From: Symsagittifera roscoffensis | Taxonomy: Eukaryota; Xenacoelomorpha; Acoela; Convolutidae | DNA: 64,000 nt | Assembly: GCF_963678635.1 (NCBI RefSeq) | Contig: NC_087065.1 | Span: forward strand, 23,827,254-23,891,253 | Direction: 5' to 3' | Shown here: positions 46,785-59,338 of the stretch, one piece after another | Numbering within the stretch: position 1 is the first letter of the stretch | Layout: each line of letters begins with the position of its first letter | Translations under genes and position numbers: made by a program | The notes under the pieces: generated by a model | The model's database searches: none | What the model saw: only the letters and a program-made list of their open reading frames with translations | Told to the model about the DNA's origin: nothing

Positions 46785-49700
46785 ATGACCGAAAACAGCG
46801 AAAATCCCCATCAGGTAACTGCAGCCGTCGACGAAGTCGAAACTAATATATATTGCTCTTCTTGTGAGGAAAAATTGCAAGAAGAATTGGCATTTAGATG
46901 TCGAGATTGCGAAACTAACGAGAGAGCGGTTTCTGGCAGCAATTTACAAATCTGCGATACCTGCATTGGTTGGCATGTCAAAAAAATGCATGCTGTTATT
47001 GATTATCGTGGCCACGATTCAGAAATATGTTCTCAGCACAAAATTATCTGTTCGCATTTTTGCGTGGACTGCGAAAGCTTACTTTGTTTGAAGTGCACAC
47101 TCGATCATGGTGGACACAATTTGAAAACTATACAATCGGTAGCTTCTGAAGCAAGGAAACAGGTCAGGCTCTCATGATAACACTAGTTAATTTTTTCTTA
47201 AAAAAGTTACTACGATTGCTCCGATCACGTATGAAGACGGAACTATACATATGTTATTTTTCCGACGCTAAATCTGATAACATTAGGAAGTAAGGTTTTT
47301 TTCATGCAAAGTCTGATACCGCAACAAATACTGCCGTTGTTCTTACTACAACAAACATAGTAGAAAAAACATTCGAAGCAGTCAAACACATGGTCGGAAC
47401 ACAGTCGAACACAAAATTGAACAAAAAATTGAAGCAGAGGATCTTAAATTCGAAAAATATTCGAACGCAAAGTCGAACACAGAGTCTGAACCTTGTGGAA
47501 CACAAGAAAAGAGCTACACATGATCTTACATAATTGTATGATAGGCATTATTTTGTTCAGAAAAAACTGTTATTAGTTGCCGCTACAGCAAGTCGAAATC
47601 TCACCTATTTTTTGCAACAAAAAATATTCACGTTTTCTTAAGTTAGTTTTTATGTGAGAATTAAGCTTCCATTCTCCACTTATAGCTTTCTCAACGTATA
47701 AATTTTTGCTTTATTCTCTTCAATGTTTTGACTTTCGAAGAAGTGACGAAATATGTGCTCGGGGTGTTTTTCTCCAGTCTTTTCAAGCAGCAATTTTAAA
47801 TGGATTTTTATAGTCTTAAAGATATTGATAACCGGGCCTCAAAAGTGAAAACATTTCACTTGTGATCTTTTTTGCCAAGTTAAAATGGTTTGAAATTGAG
47901 ACTACTACGGAAAAAATTCACTCTGTGCTTTACATAGCGTGTTTTGGGTGGGGGAGGGGAGATAAATGTAAGAAATAAAAATATTTTTTAGAACATCTCA
48001 TTTTTTTCAAGTAACGTAGAAAGAATTTTTGAACTCTTGTTTTCAGCTCGATTTTTTTTTGAAATTGAAAATGGCAGCTCGAATCGCAGCTGAAAAGAAT
48101 CGTTATTATTTTTTACTCATCTTCGAAGGACGTTGTCTAGTGCTGCCTCAACTAAAATAATTAAAATTAGTTTTCTGACAGCAATACTTTCTGCTTGCTT
48201 TTACTAGGAAATTGAGAAAACATTTGCTGAGATTTTAAGTGAAAAAAAAAACAGCCCTATTTTCAAAATAAAGCGGAACGTTCGGGGAGCTTAATTGGCT
48301 TCATTTTCTCACAAATCAGTTGTTTTCAGATTTAATAGTATTTTTGGGTGCTTGTTTTCAAGTCAATCTCCTTCAGGCTTCCTGAACAAATCAAATCAAA
48401 TCATATGCATAATTTGAAAATACTCGTGGATGGCGCTGAATATTTTTACGGTTGGCTAAAGAGGACTTGAACACCACGTTGTTATATTTTGCGTCCCTTT
48501 GTTTGAGGTATCAGGTTGAGTTGCTGCTGTTTTTTTTTTAAATTTTTCAAGGTTTCTGTTAAACTGTTAATTCCATATCGTTTTAGTTCTGTTGAATTTT
48601 CCCATGATGAAACTTAGGTGGCGTACAGTTGTTTTTTTGTTAAATATAATTATTGAAAGTTTTTTTTCGAGCAGTCTACGAGCAAATCGGGTTTGTTGAC
48701 AATCATTTTTTGCATGAGAATATATGTAACTTAATTTTTTTTTGGTTTTCTGCTGTCAAATGTTCTGCTGATTTCACCATGTCCTGACTTCACTCTGTCG
48801 TCTTTCAGTTGTTCACAGTTCCTAACAGTTTTCTAGTGCGTTGAACTTTCTTGATTGATGCTGCTGAAACTTTTCTTCTAGGAACTCAGCGGATTTCCGT
48901 GTTTTGTATGATTTTTTGTTGGTTCCGTCAAAATCTATTTGAGCTACGCTGTCGAAACATCTTGCGGTTCAATGTTACGAAGTAGTGTTGCTGAAAGTTT
49001 TTTTGATGGTTTCTCAAAAAGCTGTTACCTATGTTTTCTTTATATGCTGTAGATCATCTTGGGTAGGCAGCAATAGAAAAATAGTCGCCGTTAAGTTTGA
49101 TAGTAAAGTATGTTGCATAATGATTTGTCGTTGAGCATGGGGTAGCTGATACGATGCAAGTGGAAATATGCTGAAATTGCCGTTGATGCTCTCTTCTACG
49201 ATTTTTTTTGAGGGTCTTACTTGATCGAGTGTGTACAAAAGGTCGAATTGCTTAGTCATTGGTTCTTGCGTGCATGGTATGCGAGTGAAAACGTTTTGGT
49301 TTTCGTATGAAGATCTGTTTTGTGTCTATTGTTTTCTGTAATTTTTAAGATTGCACTGTTTTATTTTGTGAGATGTGTGTGTTAGCGTTACCGTTGTCCA
49401 AAAAGCGTACGCGCCAATGAATCTCGGGCTGTGTTGAAAAGTCACTGATATTTAAAGAAGACATGAATCAGCTCTGCAACGCACATGCTGGAGTGGCCGG
49501 GTTGCTTGATTGGTTTTCTGCTGCTGGCTAGCGTTGAATCGCAGTTTGACTCGATAGTCGCGCAATGCTCATTGTTGAAACTGGTTGCACTCGCTGCATC
49601 TCGGTTTTGAGTTGCAATCTTTGACCTAGTCTTTTCTAGAGAATTATAGCATAGCTTGTTCTCCACGTTGTTCTTTTTCATTCAATTGAATATTTTTTGT

Positions 49701-52700
49701 CGTTTTTAGCTATTATAGCAAAGCGTGTTCTCCAAAGTGAGTTTCTGAATTAAATGAAGAGTTTTCTGAAGTTGCTGTTGCATTTGAGTGTTTGGATAGT
49801 TTGCTGTCAACATCTTGTGAAACTGGAGCGTTTCTTGTAGCTGCCTTTTTTGAGGTTTGTGAAAATTATTGTAGGTAGCTAAGAGTCACTGAATAGTTGT
49901 TTTACATTTTTACTTTCTCGGTTTCATGTACTAGTCAATCTCCATCCAGGTTTCCCGAAAAAAATGTCCCTTTTTTACTCAATCTTATCCTAAATTTGAG
50001 AATACTCGTGGATGACTGCGACCAATTCCGATTGTTTAAAGGACACTTGAACGCTGTGTTGTTCTGTTGTTCGTCCTCGTTGAGTATTTTCGAGTATTTG
50101 TTAGGTTTCTGTTAACTCCTTGTCGAACTGTCAATTCCCTGTCGCTGTAACTTGGGTTTAAATTTTCAAATAAGTGGTTTTGAAATGGTCTGCAGTGTTT
50201 TGGGTTTATTGTGATAACTGAAAGCCTGTTCCGTACAATCAACAAGCAATTCGTTGAAAAGGCGGCTTTCGAGTTAGTACGAGATTTAATTTAATAATTT
50301 GGTTGCACTCGCAGCATCCGTGTTTTGCGTTGCAGTCTTTCAACTGGTGTTGTCCTAGGCTGAGTAGGAGAAATTGGCACTGGTGCAGAATTTGATATAA
50401 CTGGTGAGTTTTAGCGTGATTTAAAAAAAAAAACAAATCACAGCTCGTATCACAGCTAAAAGCGATCCGCTGTTTTTACTCAACTTCAGAGGGCGTTTGT
50501 TTAGTGCTACATCAACAAAAGAGAAATGGCTTCGATTTTCTGTCAGCAATAATCTTTGTTTAGTTTAATTTGGAAACTGACAATGAGTTGAGAAAAAAGT
50601 TCAAATGGAAAAAGCCAAGCAAAATGTTCAGGATGCTTAATGGGCTTCAATTTTTTCAAAGCTCTCAAATTAAATAGTTTTTTTTCTGTGTCTGTTGTCT
50701 TTTTTGACATGTTTTCTGGTCAATCTCTACCGAGGTTTGTGCTTGATGTTAGATGTTAAAAGAAGTACGCATTGAAGTCGATGACAATCTGCTTTTTTAC
50801 TCAATCTTATCTTGCATTTGAGAATACTCTTCGATGACTGCGAATTATTCCGGTTGGCTAAAAGAGACTTCAACACCTTGTTGTTCTGTTGCATGTCCTT
50901 GTTTGTGAGGTATCACTTTTTTCGAATAATTTGTCAAGTTTCAGTTAAACTGTCAGTTTCTTGTCGCTTTAACTTGGGTTTAAAGCTTTAATTAGGCAGT
51001 TTCATTCGTTTTAAATCATGTGGTAATTTTATTAGTTGCTTTCAGTTTCTCTTCATTTTTTCATGTTTATTTTAAAAATCAAACTGCCTCGCGGCTTGCT
51101 GGACATGTTGGTTTGTGTCTAATAGATGAAATTAAAATATACATCCAATGATGATATTCTGCGAATTTCGCTAACTATCTTGTCTATCAGTCTCTGTTTT
51201 TTTTATTCAAGAACTCCTTCGTTTAACTATATGAATAAAATTGTTTCCACATATGTTTGCATCATGAGAGGGTCAAAAACAGGTCGTTCAATTTATGAGT
51301 CAATTTGAGAAGAGCGTAAAGTTTTTTAAAGCATAAAATGATGAGTTGAATCATTCACAAAAATTACTCCACGAAGAACTAATTCTGACGGAGGAGTACC
51401 TTTACAGAAAAACGAAAATTGCTGCAGGTTGATTAGAAGTTAGTCACCTGAGGCTGGAAAATGTTGGAAGATTCCGTATTTTTTCAAAGCGAAGAGACTA
51501 CAATGAAATCGACGCTGAATCAGTTATCAATGAGCGAGAGCTGTTGTGGTCATTGGAAAATTCGGATGCTTCCCTTTTTACTGAAATAACAGAATGCAGT
51601 CAAACGGCAATGGAACAGTCAAGACGCGTTTTAATTCGACAGAAAAATTGATGTCGCACCATTTTGTTACGACGGGTCTAAAATAGCCGATGTACTTGGC
51701 AACTTTTCTGATGATTTCGTTGGTTTTCTTATGTTGCTCACTTTCAAACAAATAGAGATCCATAAATTTTCTGATGAAACCTTCAAAATATCCGAAGAAG
51801 TCTTGGAACAAGAGTTTTTAAAGAGTCTCTCTGAAAGTGTTCAAAATTTTTGACCGTAGACAAACATAAGACGAGTGGCAGATTATGTACTGGAAAAAAT
51901 AATACAGACACAGAAGAATGGAGTTTTTACCGAAAAGTTGGTTCCAATTTCGATGAAAAATCTGCAATCAATGTTGAATTAAGTGACGAAGTACCTTTAT
52001 TCAAAAAGCAATTGATGTAGACTTAGTTTATTTTATAACTACTGAGCTTGTTTTTGAGTATCCTAAATTGCTGATGACGAGCTGCTCAAAGTTATATTTT
52101 TTGATGCAAAAAATATCAATTGTTTGATAAAATTCCACAGAAGACTGCTTAGCAAGCTCTACAAGTCACAAAAAGAAGTATAGCTGTATCGAGTGAGCCC
52201 AGCTATCTTTTTGCAACTCTGCAGATATAACCTCCAAGGATCATACCACGACTTCTGCATTTCAATATTCAGTGGTGTTTTACCAGCCTGGGTAACCTTA
52301 ACTTTTCTAAATCGAGAAGCTGGCACCGGTGCAGAAATTGATGTAACAGGCGTGATGTTTCCGAAATAGCAAATGACAGCTCGCATCACATCTAAAGACA
52401 ATCCACTTTGTTTTTTCATTCAACTGCAGAGGGCGTTGTTTAGTGCTACCTCAACTGAATAAAATGGCATTGATTTTCTGTCAGCATTAATCTTTGTTTG
52501 TTTGTTTTTTTTTTTAAATTTCGCGATTAATTCAGAAAGAAAACACAAACAGTTTAAATAGAAAAGCTGGCAATTTTCTTAAAAGCAAATCAAAACGTTG
52601 ACGGTGCTTAGTGGGCTTCAATTTTTTTCTTCAATTTTCTCAAACTAAGTAGTTTTTTTTTTTCAGTTTCTATAGTTTTTTTGTTTTCATGGCTTCAAGT

Positions 52701-55203
52701 CAATCTCCACCGAGGTTTGTGCCTAATATTGGATGTTAAAAGAAGTACGCATTGAAGTCTATGACATTCTGCTTTTTTTACTCAAGCTTGTCTTGATTTT
52801 GAGAATTTTCGTGGATGACTGCGACTAATTCCGGTTGTTTATAGGACACTTGAACACCGTGTTGTTCTGTTGTATGTCCTCGTTTTTGAAGTATAAGTTT
52901 TTTCGAGTAATTTGTTAGGTTTTTGGGTTATCGCTGTAACTTGGGTTTAAAACTTCAAATAAGCGGTTTGAATTGATTTGCAGTGTTTTGGTTCTATTGT
53001 GATAACTGAAAGCCTGTTCCGTGCAATCAACAAGCAATTTGTTGAAAAGGCGGCTTCCTAGTTGTTATGAGAATATCTTTCATTTAACTGTTTGTTTGCA
53101 CTCGCTGCATCTGTGTCTTGAGTTGCAGTCTTTGACCTCGTGTTGTCGTAGAGAATTGTGGCATAGCTTGTTCTTCTGAGTGAGTTACCTTTTCTCATTC
53201 AATGAAGAGTTTTCGTTTAAGGTATTATGTTGTTTGATTTTTCTGAGACTCTTTCTTGTCGCTATTGAAAGTGTTTAAAATCTGCTGCTCCGTCACATCG
53301 TAGCAATAATAATTTAGTCATACGGAGTGGTAGTGTTAGTAGTAAAATAGTGGAGTGGTAGTAAGAAAAGAGCTGAGACCGAGGACCTGAAACCTAGACA
53401 AATTTTTTTTTGCGAAATGAGGCTGCTCTTTAATTGGACAGAGCTGACAGTGTTGGGCCTCAAACATGTTGTTGTTTCATATGAGAAAAGAAAGAGCTCG
53501 GGGTCTTGATCTGTTTCAATTTTAAATTATCTGCTAATTCCCTCAGTTGTTTTCAGTTTCTCAAGTCTTTTTTGAATGTATGTTTGATAAGAATCTCCCT
53601 CGCTGCTTTCTGGACAATTTAGGTTGCGTCTAATGGTAGTAATTAAAGTAAGCACCCATCGATTGCATTTTGAGGTTTTGGTTAACTATCTTATCTTTTA
53701 GTACAAGTTTTTTTGCTCAGAACTTTTTGGTTTAGCTGTATGAATATAATTTTTCTCACATTTTTTTAAATATCATGAGAGGTCCAATAATAGGTCTTCC
53801 AACTAATGGATCAATTCGAAGAGCGGGAAAAAGTTTTTCAGCATAAGAAAGATGAGTTGGATCAGTCGCATAAAATACTCCACGAAGAATTAATTCTGAC
53901 GAAAGAGTACCTTGATAGAAAAACGAAAACTGCTGCAGACTTACTTTTGAAGAAATGCAGATTGGTTAACTTTGAATCAGCTGAGGCTGGAAAAATGTTG
54001 GAAGATTCCCTAACTTTAAAACGAAGCGACTACAATGAAATCGACGCTGAATCAGTTCTCAATGAGCGAGAGCTGTTGTGTTCCTTGCAAAATTCGGATG
54101 CTTCTCTTGTTACCAAAATAAAAAGGATGCAGACAAATTGCAATGGAACATTGAAGAAGCGTGCTAGCTTCACAGAAAACTCCTTTTATGTCGAACCATT
54201 TTCTTACGACGATGCTAAAATTGATGAGTTAGTGGGCAAATTTGTTGATGATGTCGTCGTTTGTCTTAAATTGCCCATGTTCAAGCAAGTAGAGATCCAA
54301 AAATGTTCTGAGGAAAGCTTCAAAATGTCCGATGAATTCTGGGAACAGAAGTTCTTAAACAGATTTCCTGAAAATTCTGATATTTTTGACTTCGAACAAA
54401 CAGAAGACGAGCTGCAGATTACCTGCTGGGAAAATGATAAAGTCATAAATGAATGGATTTCACGCGAAAAAGATGATTGCAATTTCAAAGACAAATACAT
54501 AATCAATGTTAAATTGAGTGGCGACGTGCACTTCATCCAAAGAGCGATTTACTCATATTTAGTTTTCATTATAACTAATGAATCTGTATTTGAGTACACT
54601 TTGAAAAGTAGCGAGAATCCGGTCTTGATAACGGAATATAATTGGAATGATTTTGAGTGCCCGCTGGGAATACATCCAGATGTTGGTATTATGTACTGGG
54701 ACAAAGCTTTTGATGCAATTAAAGCATCAGAAGAAGAAAGCGTTAAGATACATTGCTCCGTGAAGCCATGTTTTTTCAGTCATCATTCGTGCAATTCTGA
54801 CAGGGTCAGGGTCGTTTTCCAACTAATCAATTTTGATATCATTTACTTTGACCCAGAGCAACTGACATCTTTTTTCATTCCTTATTCTCTGCACAATTTT
54901 CCGCAAGTTGATTGGATCAAGGCCATTTATCCAGCTGAAGCTGAGAAAAACACGCTTATCTTAATTTGGTGCTGCAAGCTGAAACAGATCAAAGTATTCT
55001 TCAAGAACGAAGCAGAGGAGAATTTTTCTTTGAAAGAAGTTCACCAGTGGGAAGGTGACAATGCAGCCAGCATTATTAGAATCGAATCGAATTTGGACGC
55101 TTTGGATAGCTGGTTTCTGCATTTGAAATTCAAAAAAGGATCACTTGAATCGGACAAAAACAAAGTGACAGAGAAACTAAACGAGGGTTTCATAGTTTTC
55201 TAA
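46785..55203 (+). CDS. Double B-box, coiled-coil protein (TRIM-like), two exons (595 aa)
   Basis: Exon 1 is 46785-47162 and exon 2 is 53794-55203. The join AAACAG|GTCAGG to AATAG|GTCTTC is phase 0 and adds four codons before the first Met of exon 2. Exon 1 holds two complete B-boxes. The first has C24, C27, C39, C42, C57, C60, H64 and H69. The second has C82, H85, C93, C96, C101, C104, H108 and H111. Exon 2 starts with a charged coiled-coil region and ends in the same unrecognised C-terminal domain as the protein at 19,183 (H-E-F-P-E-I-D-Y there, H-N-F-P-Q-V-D-W here; V-W-C-S-Q-L-K there, I-W-C-C-K-L-K here). Across the splice point the two proteins align without a gap, and their lengths are 595 and 590 aa. 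If the intron is retained, exon 1 ends after four more codons as a 130-aa B-box-only protein. The intron holds repeated units and one broken exon 2 copy. The join is inferred, not shown by transcript data. Confidence 0.78.
48040..50360. repeat. Degenerate tandem units upstream of the exon 2 copies (no exon retained)
   Basis: Recurring landmarks of the unit family are a head with GCAGCTCGAATCGCAGCTGA and GACGTTGTCTAGTGCTGC, then a segment like ATACTCGTGGATGACTGCGA with a following CACTTGAACACC, then GCACTCGCTGCATC. A first set lies at about 48,040-49,680 and a partial set at about 49,900-50,345. No copy of the coding exon was found here. Confidence 0.65.
50361..52240. repeat. Tandem unit carrying a broken exon 2 copy
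   Basis: The head at about 50,361 (GGCACTGGTGCAGAATTTGA) is followed by the same landmarks in the same order and then by the exon-like segment at 51,283. The next unit begins near 52,300 with GGCACCGGTGCAGAAATTGA, giving a spacing of about 1.95 kb. Confidence 0.7.
51283..52140 (+). pseudogene. Broken copy of B-box gene exon 2
   Basis: After an AACAG acceptor in the conserved position, the sequence follows exon 2 of the intact gene (V-V-Q-F-M-S-Q-F-E at the start). A one-base indel and stops appear within the first 20 codons. Later parts match 53,990-54,600 with several deletions. It lies inside the intron of the intact gene and must be skipped in the functional transcript. Confidence 0.75.
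52300..53793. repeat. Tandem unit flank leading to the intact exon 2
   Basis: This has the same order of landmarks as the other units (head, TCGTGGATGACTGCGA, CTCGCTGCATCTGTG, GGTAGTAAGAAAAGAGCTGA, TTTCTGGACAATTTAGGTTG). It ends at the acceptor of the intact exon at 53,794. Confidence 0.7.
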
Positions 55204-58200
55204 TTAGTATCAAAAGCGGTAAGAGGGTCTAAAAAGTCAGTATTCTTCGTTTGCTGTTCTTGCTCCTCAGATTTGGCGTTTTATGTCGCGATATAGATGA
55301 TAAGAACGTATTGCGGAAGTGCTCCTAGCATAGTTATATTCTAAAAATTCTTTCACAATATATTTTTATGTTCCGATCATTTGAAAAATATGAAGGAACT
55401 TTGTATTCGAGTGTTTTAGTTTTTTTCTTTTTGTTTTCCACGCGAAATCATGTACCACAAAAACTCATCGAAATGGGTCGAATTATATATCATATCAATT
55501 TTCTCAGTGTCGAGAAAAACCGGTTTGATTTTGTCCAATTTCGAGCGAATGAGGCGTGCGTGAAGGCGTACAATAAATTATTTAAGCTTAATTTTAGCCG
55601 TCAAGTAAAGTTAGTTCGTGGAGTTTTTAAGCGCCATATTGTGAATCAGAAATTTCAAAAAATCAAAAAAATATAAATTTTTTTAACCATTTAAAAAAAA
55701 AATTTTCTAGTGATTTGTCTACAAAAATTGTTTTCGAATTGGCCTAGTTGACCATGACTGTCGAATATGCGTAATTTCTTTTTTTGTTTGGTTTTTTGTA
55801 TATTCTTACGACTATGTGCTATTTGCACAGTAACGGGCTATCCTTGTTTCTATTTGTTAAATATTTTAGATTTTTTTGTCCTATTATTCTTATAGCTAAG
55901 ATTAAATTGTGTTGGTCGAAAAAAAATCTATTTTGATTGAGCTTAAATTGAATTCATAAATATATAATCACAGCTTAATACAAATTGAAACTGTTGTAAA
56001 GTTTTTTATACCTATTTCTTTTGTTCGGATATCACAGCATTGAAGAAATGCGGAACTTTAAGCTCTGGAGAACTTTAAGAGAATCTAAAGGTTATGCTTT
56101 AAGAGACAATACCCTTTCTCTTTTATTAAGATGGAGAATATAGAATTGGCGTGAAGCTTTGATGGTAAACCATAGTTTTAAAATGGAAAGGCTTCCTTCT
56201 TGTGTTTTTTTCAGAATATTGTTTCTAACATTCATTTTTGAGACATTTTAGAGTTGGGCTTAATTTTTCTTGGTATTGTGAACCTTCTACTGTTTTTTCG
56301 TACTTCAAATTAAAAGTTCCAGCTGACATCATCAATGACATTTACAGCAATTCAATTTTATAATCAATAAACTATTGTCCGCCTAGGACCAACGCAAGAC
56401 ACAAGGCCTTTACTATGTTGGCCCTAGATAAACAAGTTATTAATCAAATTAGCTGAAGTTGATCATTTAACAAAAAAAAGATGGCAACAATTTTAAATCT
56501 TTTGAAAATTTTATTCAATTAATGTTCTTTTTTACATCAAATCTTTTAGATTTAAGTCTTAATGTTCTCGAAATATCACGGGATGTTCGATTGATGGGTT
56601 AACAAACAGTGTGCAATGAATATCAATAAATACTATTGCGCAAAAAGGAAAAAATCGGAACTTTTTCATTCTGCCGATAATCTAAAGGCAAAGTCATTTC
56701 TGACACTTGGTCATCAGATCCTTCAACGTGTTCATGCTTCTACTTATACTTAGTGGAATATGCTTCAATAAGCTCCAGGGGAGCTTATATAGGGGCAGGG
56801 ACCACACCAACTGAGATCGAAATTAGTCGTCTTGCAGTAAGTGTTTTGTGTATAAGAGGTAGGAGTTTCTTAAATGATGCAACACATCAACGCAGAAATC
56901 AAATGATCGTATCGAAAAATGAGTCCATGCAGCTCTTGGTTATCGAATATATAGTTATGAAAGACATCTAAGACAGTTATGGTTGGATCTGTTCAATATT
57001 ATCGAATAAATGCATCTTATTGAAAAAGTTATTCTGAAAGAATTATATTGAAAATTGAAGCAGAAAGTTAATGCCTACACCCCTAAAATATTGAAGCTTG
57101 CTTTCACTAATGATGATCGAAGACTTTGATGATTCTTTTTAAATTGGAGAAAGTTGAGTTTTCTAACTCCAGTTAATTGCTTAGTCATCTCTTTAAAGAG
57201 CTCATATAGATGTAACTCGACCACAGTAGCAAAATTATTATCAGCCGTCAGTTCATAAATGCTTTCACATTAACCTTAAAAAATTGAATCTGATAATTCT
57301 GTTTTGCATTTTGAAAATTGAAATCAATTTACTTTCATTAATTTACCCATACACTAAAACACCGCATTGAATGACGGGTTTAATGAATGAATTATATTGT
57401 AATTAAAAGATGTTTGCGAAGGAAAACAGTTCCAATTTAATGGTTTTTGTGAAGTACTTAGCAATTTTATGCAAGCTAGAACTTTTGAAATTCCAAACGT
57501 TCTGCCATAAGTTCATATCGTGTTGTTATTATGGTATGCTCTGGCAAACTCTTACTAGAAGATTTGGCAGAAAATCGATTAGAGCAAATATTAGATAAGA
57601 CCCGATTGTGACGTCCCTGAATAATAGTTAAAACTGCCCATCATATTTTGATTGTATCCATTTTAACTTAAATTAACTTGAAAGTGACCTATTTCATGAC
57701 TGGAATTGTGGTTCAACCAATTCTGCAGAACAAACTATTCTTTAGAAAGTTTAATTCTGAGCTAAAACCAGTCGTCGCTTCCTCGTCTATTATTTAGCAG
57801 TAACTGGATATCCAGATTTTTCGTTAAAGTTATAGATGGTTCACACAGACTTTAATTGACTATAGTTAAACTGCAAATTACATAAAATTTGGTTTTCAAA
57901 CTTCAAGGGACAAATATTTTTTTGCATATATGAGTTCTTGAATAGATCACCAAGCAATTAAAATAGACTTTTTTCACCGATCATTTAAATCAATTTTTAA
58001 ATTTCTTTTAAAAGTAAAAACCGCCAGACTAGAAATCTCAAGAAGGGTCTTGTGACGTCTTTGAAATGTCGTTAGCTTATAACTCACTTGGTTAGGTGCT
58101 GTTGAGTGTCATGATAGGTAAATTGGTAAAGTTAAAGAACATGAAATATCAATAGATGAAGTCCAAGTTATCTCAAAAGATAATTACTATGAAAATAATT

Positions 58201-59335
58201 GCTTGCTCATTTTTGGAGAACTGAATTGAAATTTAAGAGCTCAGCTCAAGAAAGAAATAGAATTGGGTGCTCAAATTTTTTTTCAAGAGATCAACTAAAG
58301 AATAAGGTTGAGAATCTGACCCAAACATCCGTCTGTAGAAGAATCGCCTTGCCGCTAACAGGGAACATTTGAGTTTATCTGTAAAACATTTGAATGATAA
58401 TTACCAAACAGGGCCTATTATTTAGTGAAAAATTATGGAAGATGTAACTAATCCTAATCGAAAAGGTTTAAGATTGAAGATCGCACAGTGAGTGTTGACA
58501 ACACACGACGAGAACCAGGCTCGTTAAAGCAAAGATCAAGGCAGTACCTGACTCATACAGTGCCGCAGTCAGTAGATGACTACAGCAAAAAGGAGTTGTT
58601 GAAAACAACTTTGAGGGACGATTTGACGGGAAAAGTACTTTTTTCCTATGCTGATCAGATGATAGATGTCATTTCAATTTAACAGGAAATTGAACTCAAA
58701 AACAGTTAAATCAGAATTTCCGTGCTCTTAATTCTTTTATTTTTTTTGGCTAGTGCTCCTTTTACTACAGTGATTTCAGTTGTCTGAAGTTACTCAAATA
58801 AACTGACTAGAGCTTTTTATTCTTAACAAATACTGGCACAAGATTCATAGTTTTGTCTTGAATTTGAACTGATTTTTCTCAAAAGTCATTTACCCAAAGA
58901 GCTTTCAATTTCTCTACTCTGTTGGTGTCTTTTCCAATTGAAAGCAGCAATTTAATTTAACTGATAGTCATCCGACTACGCTAAGATGGCACACATTTAT
59001 ATCAGTCGAATCTTTCGGAGGAACGTAAAAGGAAGACTTCTCACAGTTCGATCAATTGATTCAAGAGTGCGTCAGTGTAGCAGGAATCGATCCGACTCCA
59101 AGCGAAGTTTTTTCAACTACATTTGCGAGACGACGCGTTGCGGTTTTACCAGCCGGTAGGACTAGTTTCTCGTGCGAATGTTCCTGCTAGTCTCGCAGCA
59201 CTAAAGGACTGCTTTTGCAATCCTCTTCAACAGGAAGTGCATGTACTCAAAATGGAAAAGTTTCGGCTCGACCCAAAAACGGATACATAAAAACTATCTG
59301 GTAAATCTCATAGAAACTATCTGTAGTTGTCCTAG
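55204..59335. other. Unique spacer between exon copies
   Basis: About 4.1 kb without a recognised gene. An AATAAA at 55,572 could serve the upstream gene. A dispersed repeat lies at 55,430-55,545. Frames at 56,753-56,971 and 58,488-58,682 are short and carry no motif. Confidence 0.4.
55430..55545 (-). repeat. Dispersed repeat, inverted copy of 41,160-41,330
   Basis: The reverse complement contains TCGACACTGAGAAAATTG, CGACCCATTTCGATGAG and TTTTTGTGGTACATGA. These match the intron 7 copy in the same order. Confidence 0.55.
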
Positions 59336-59338
59336 GCA

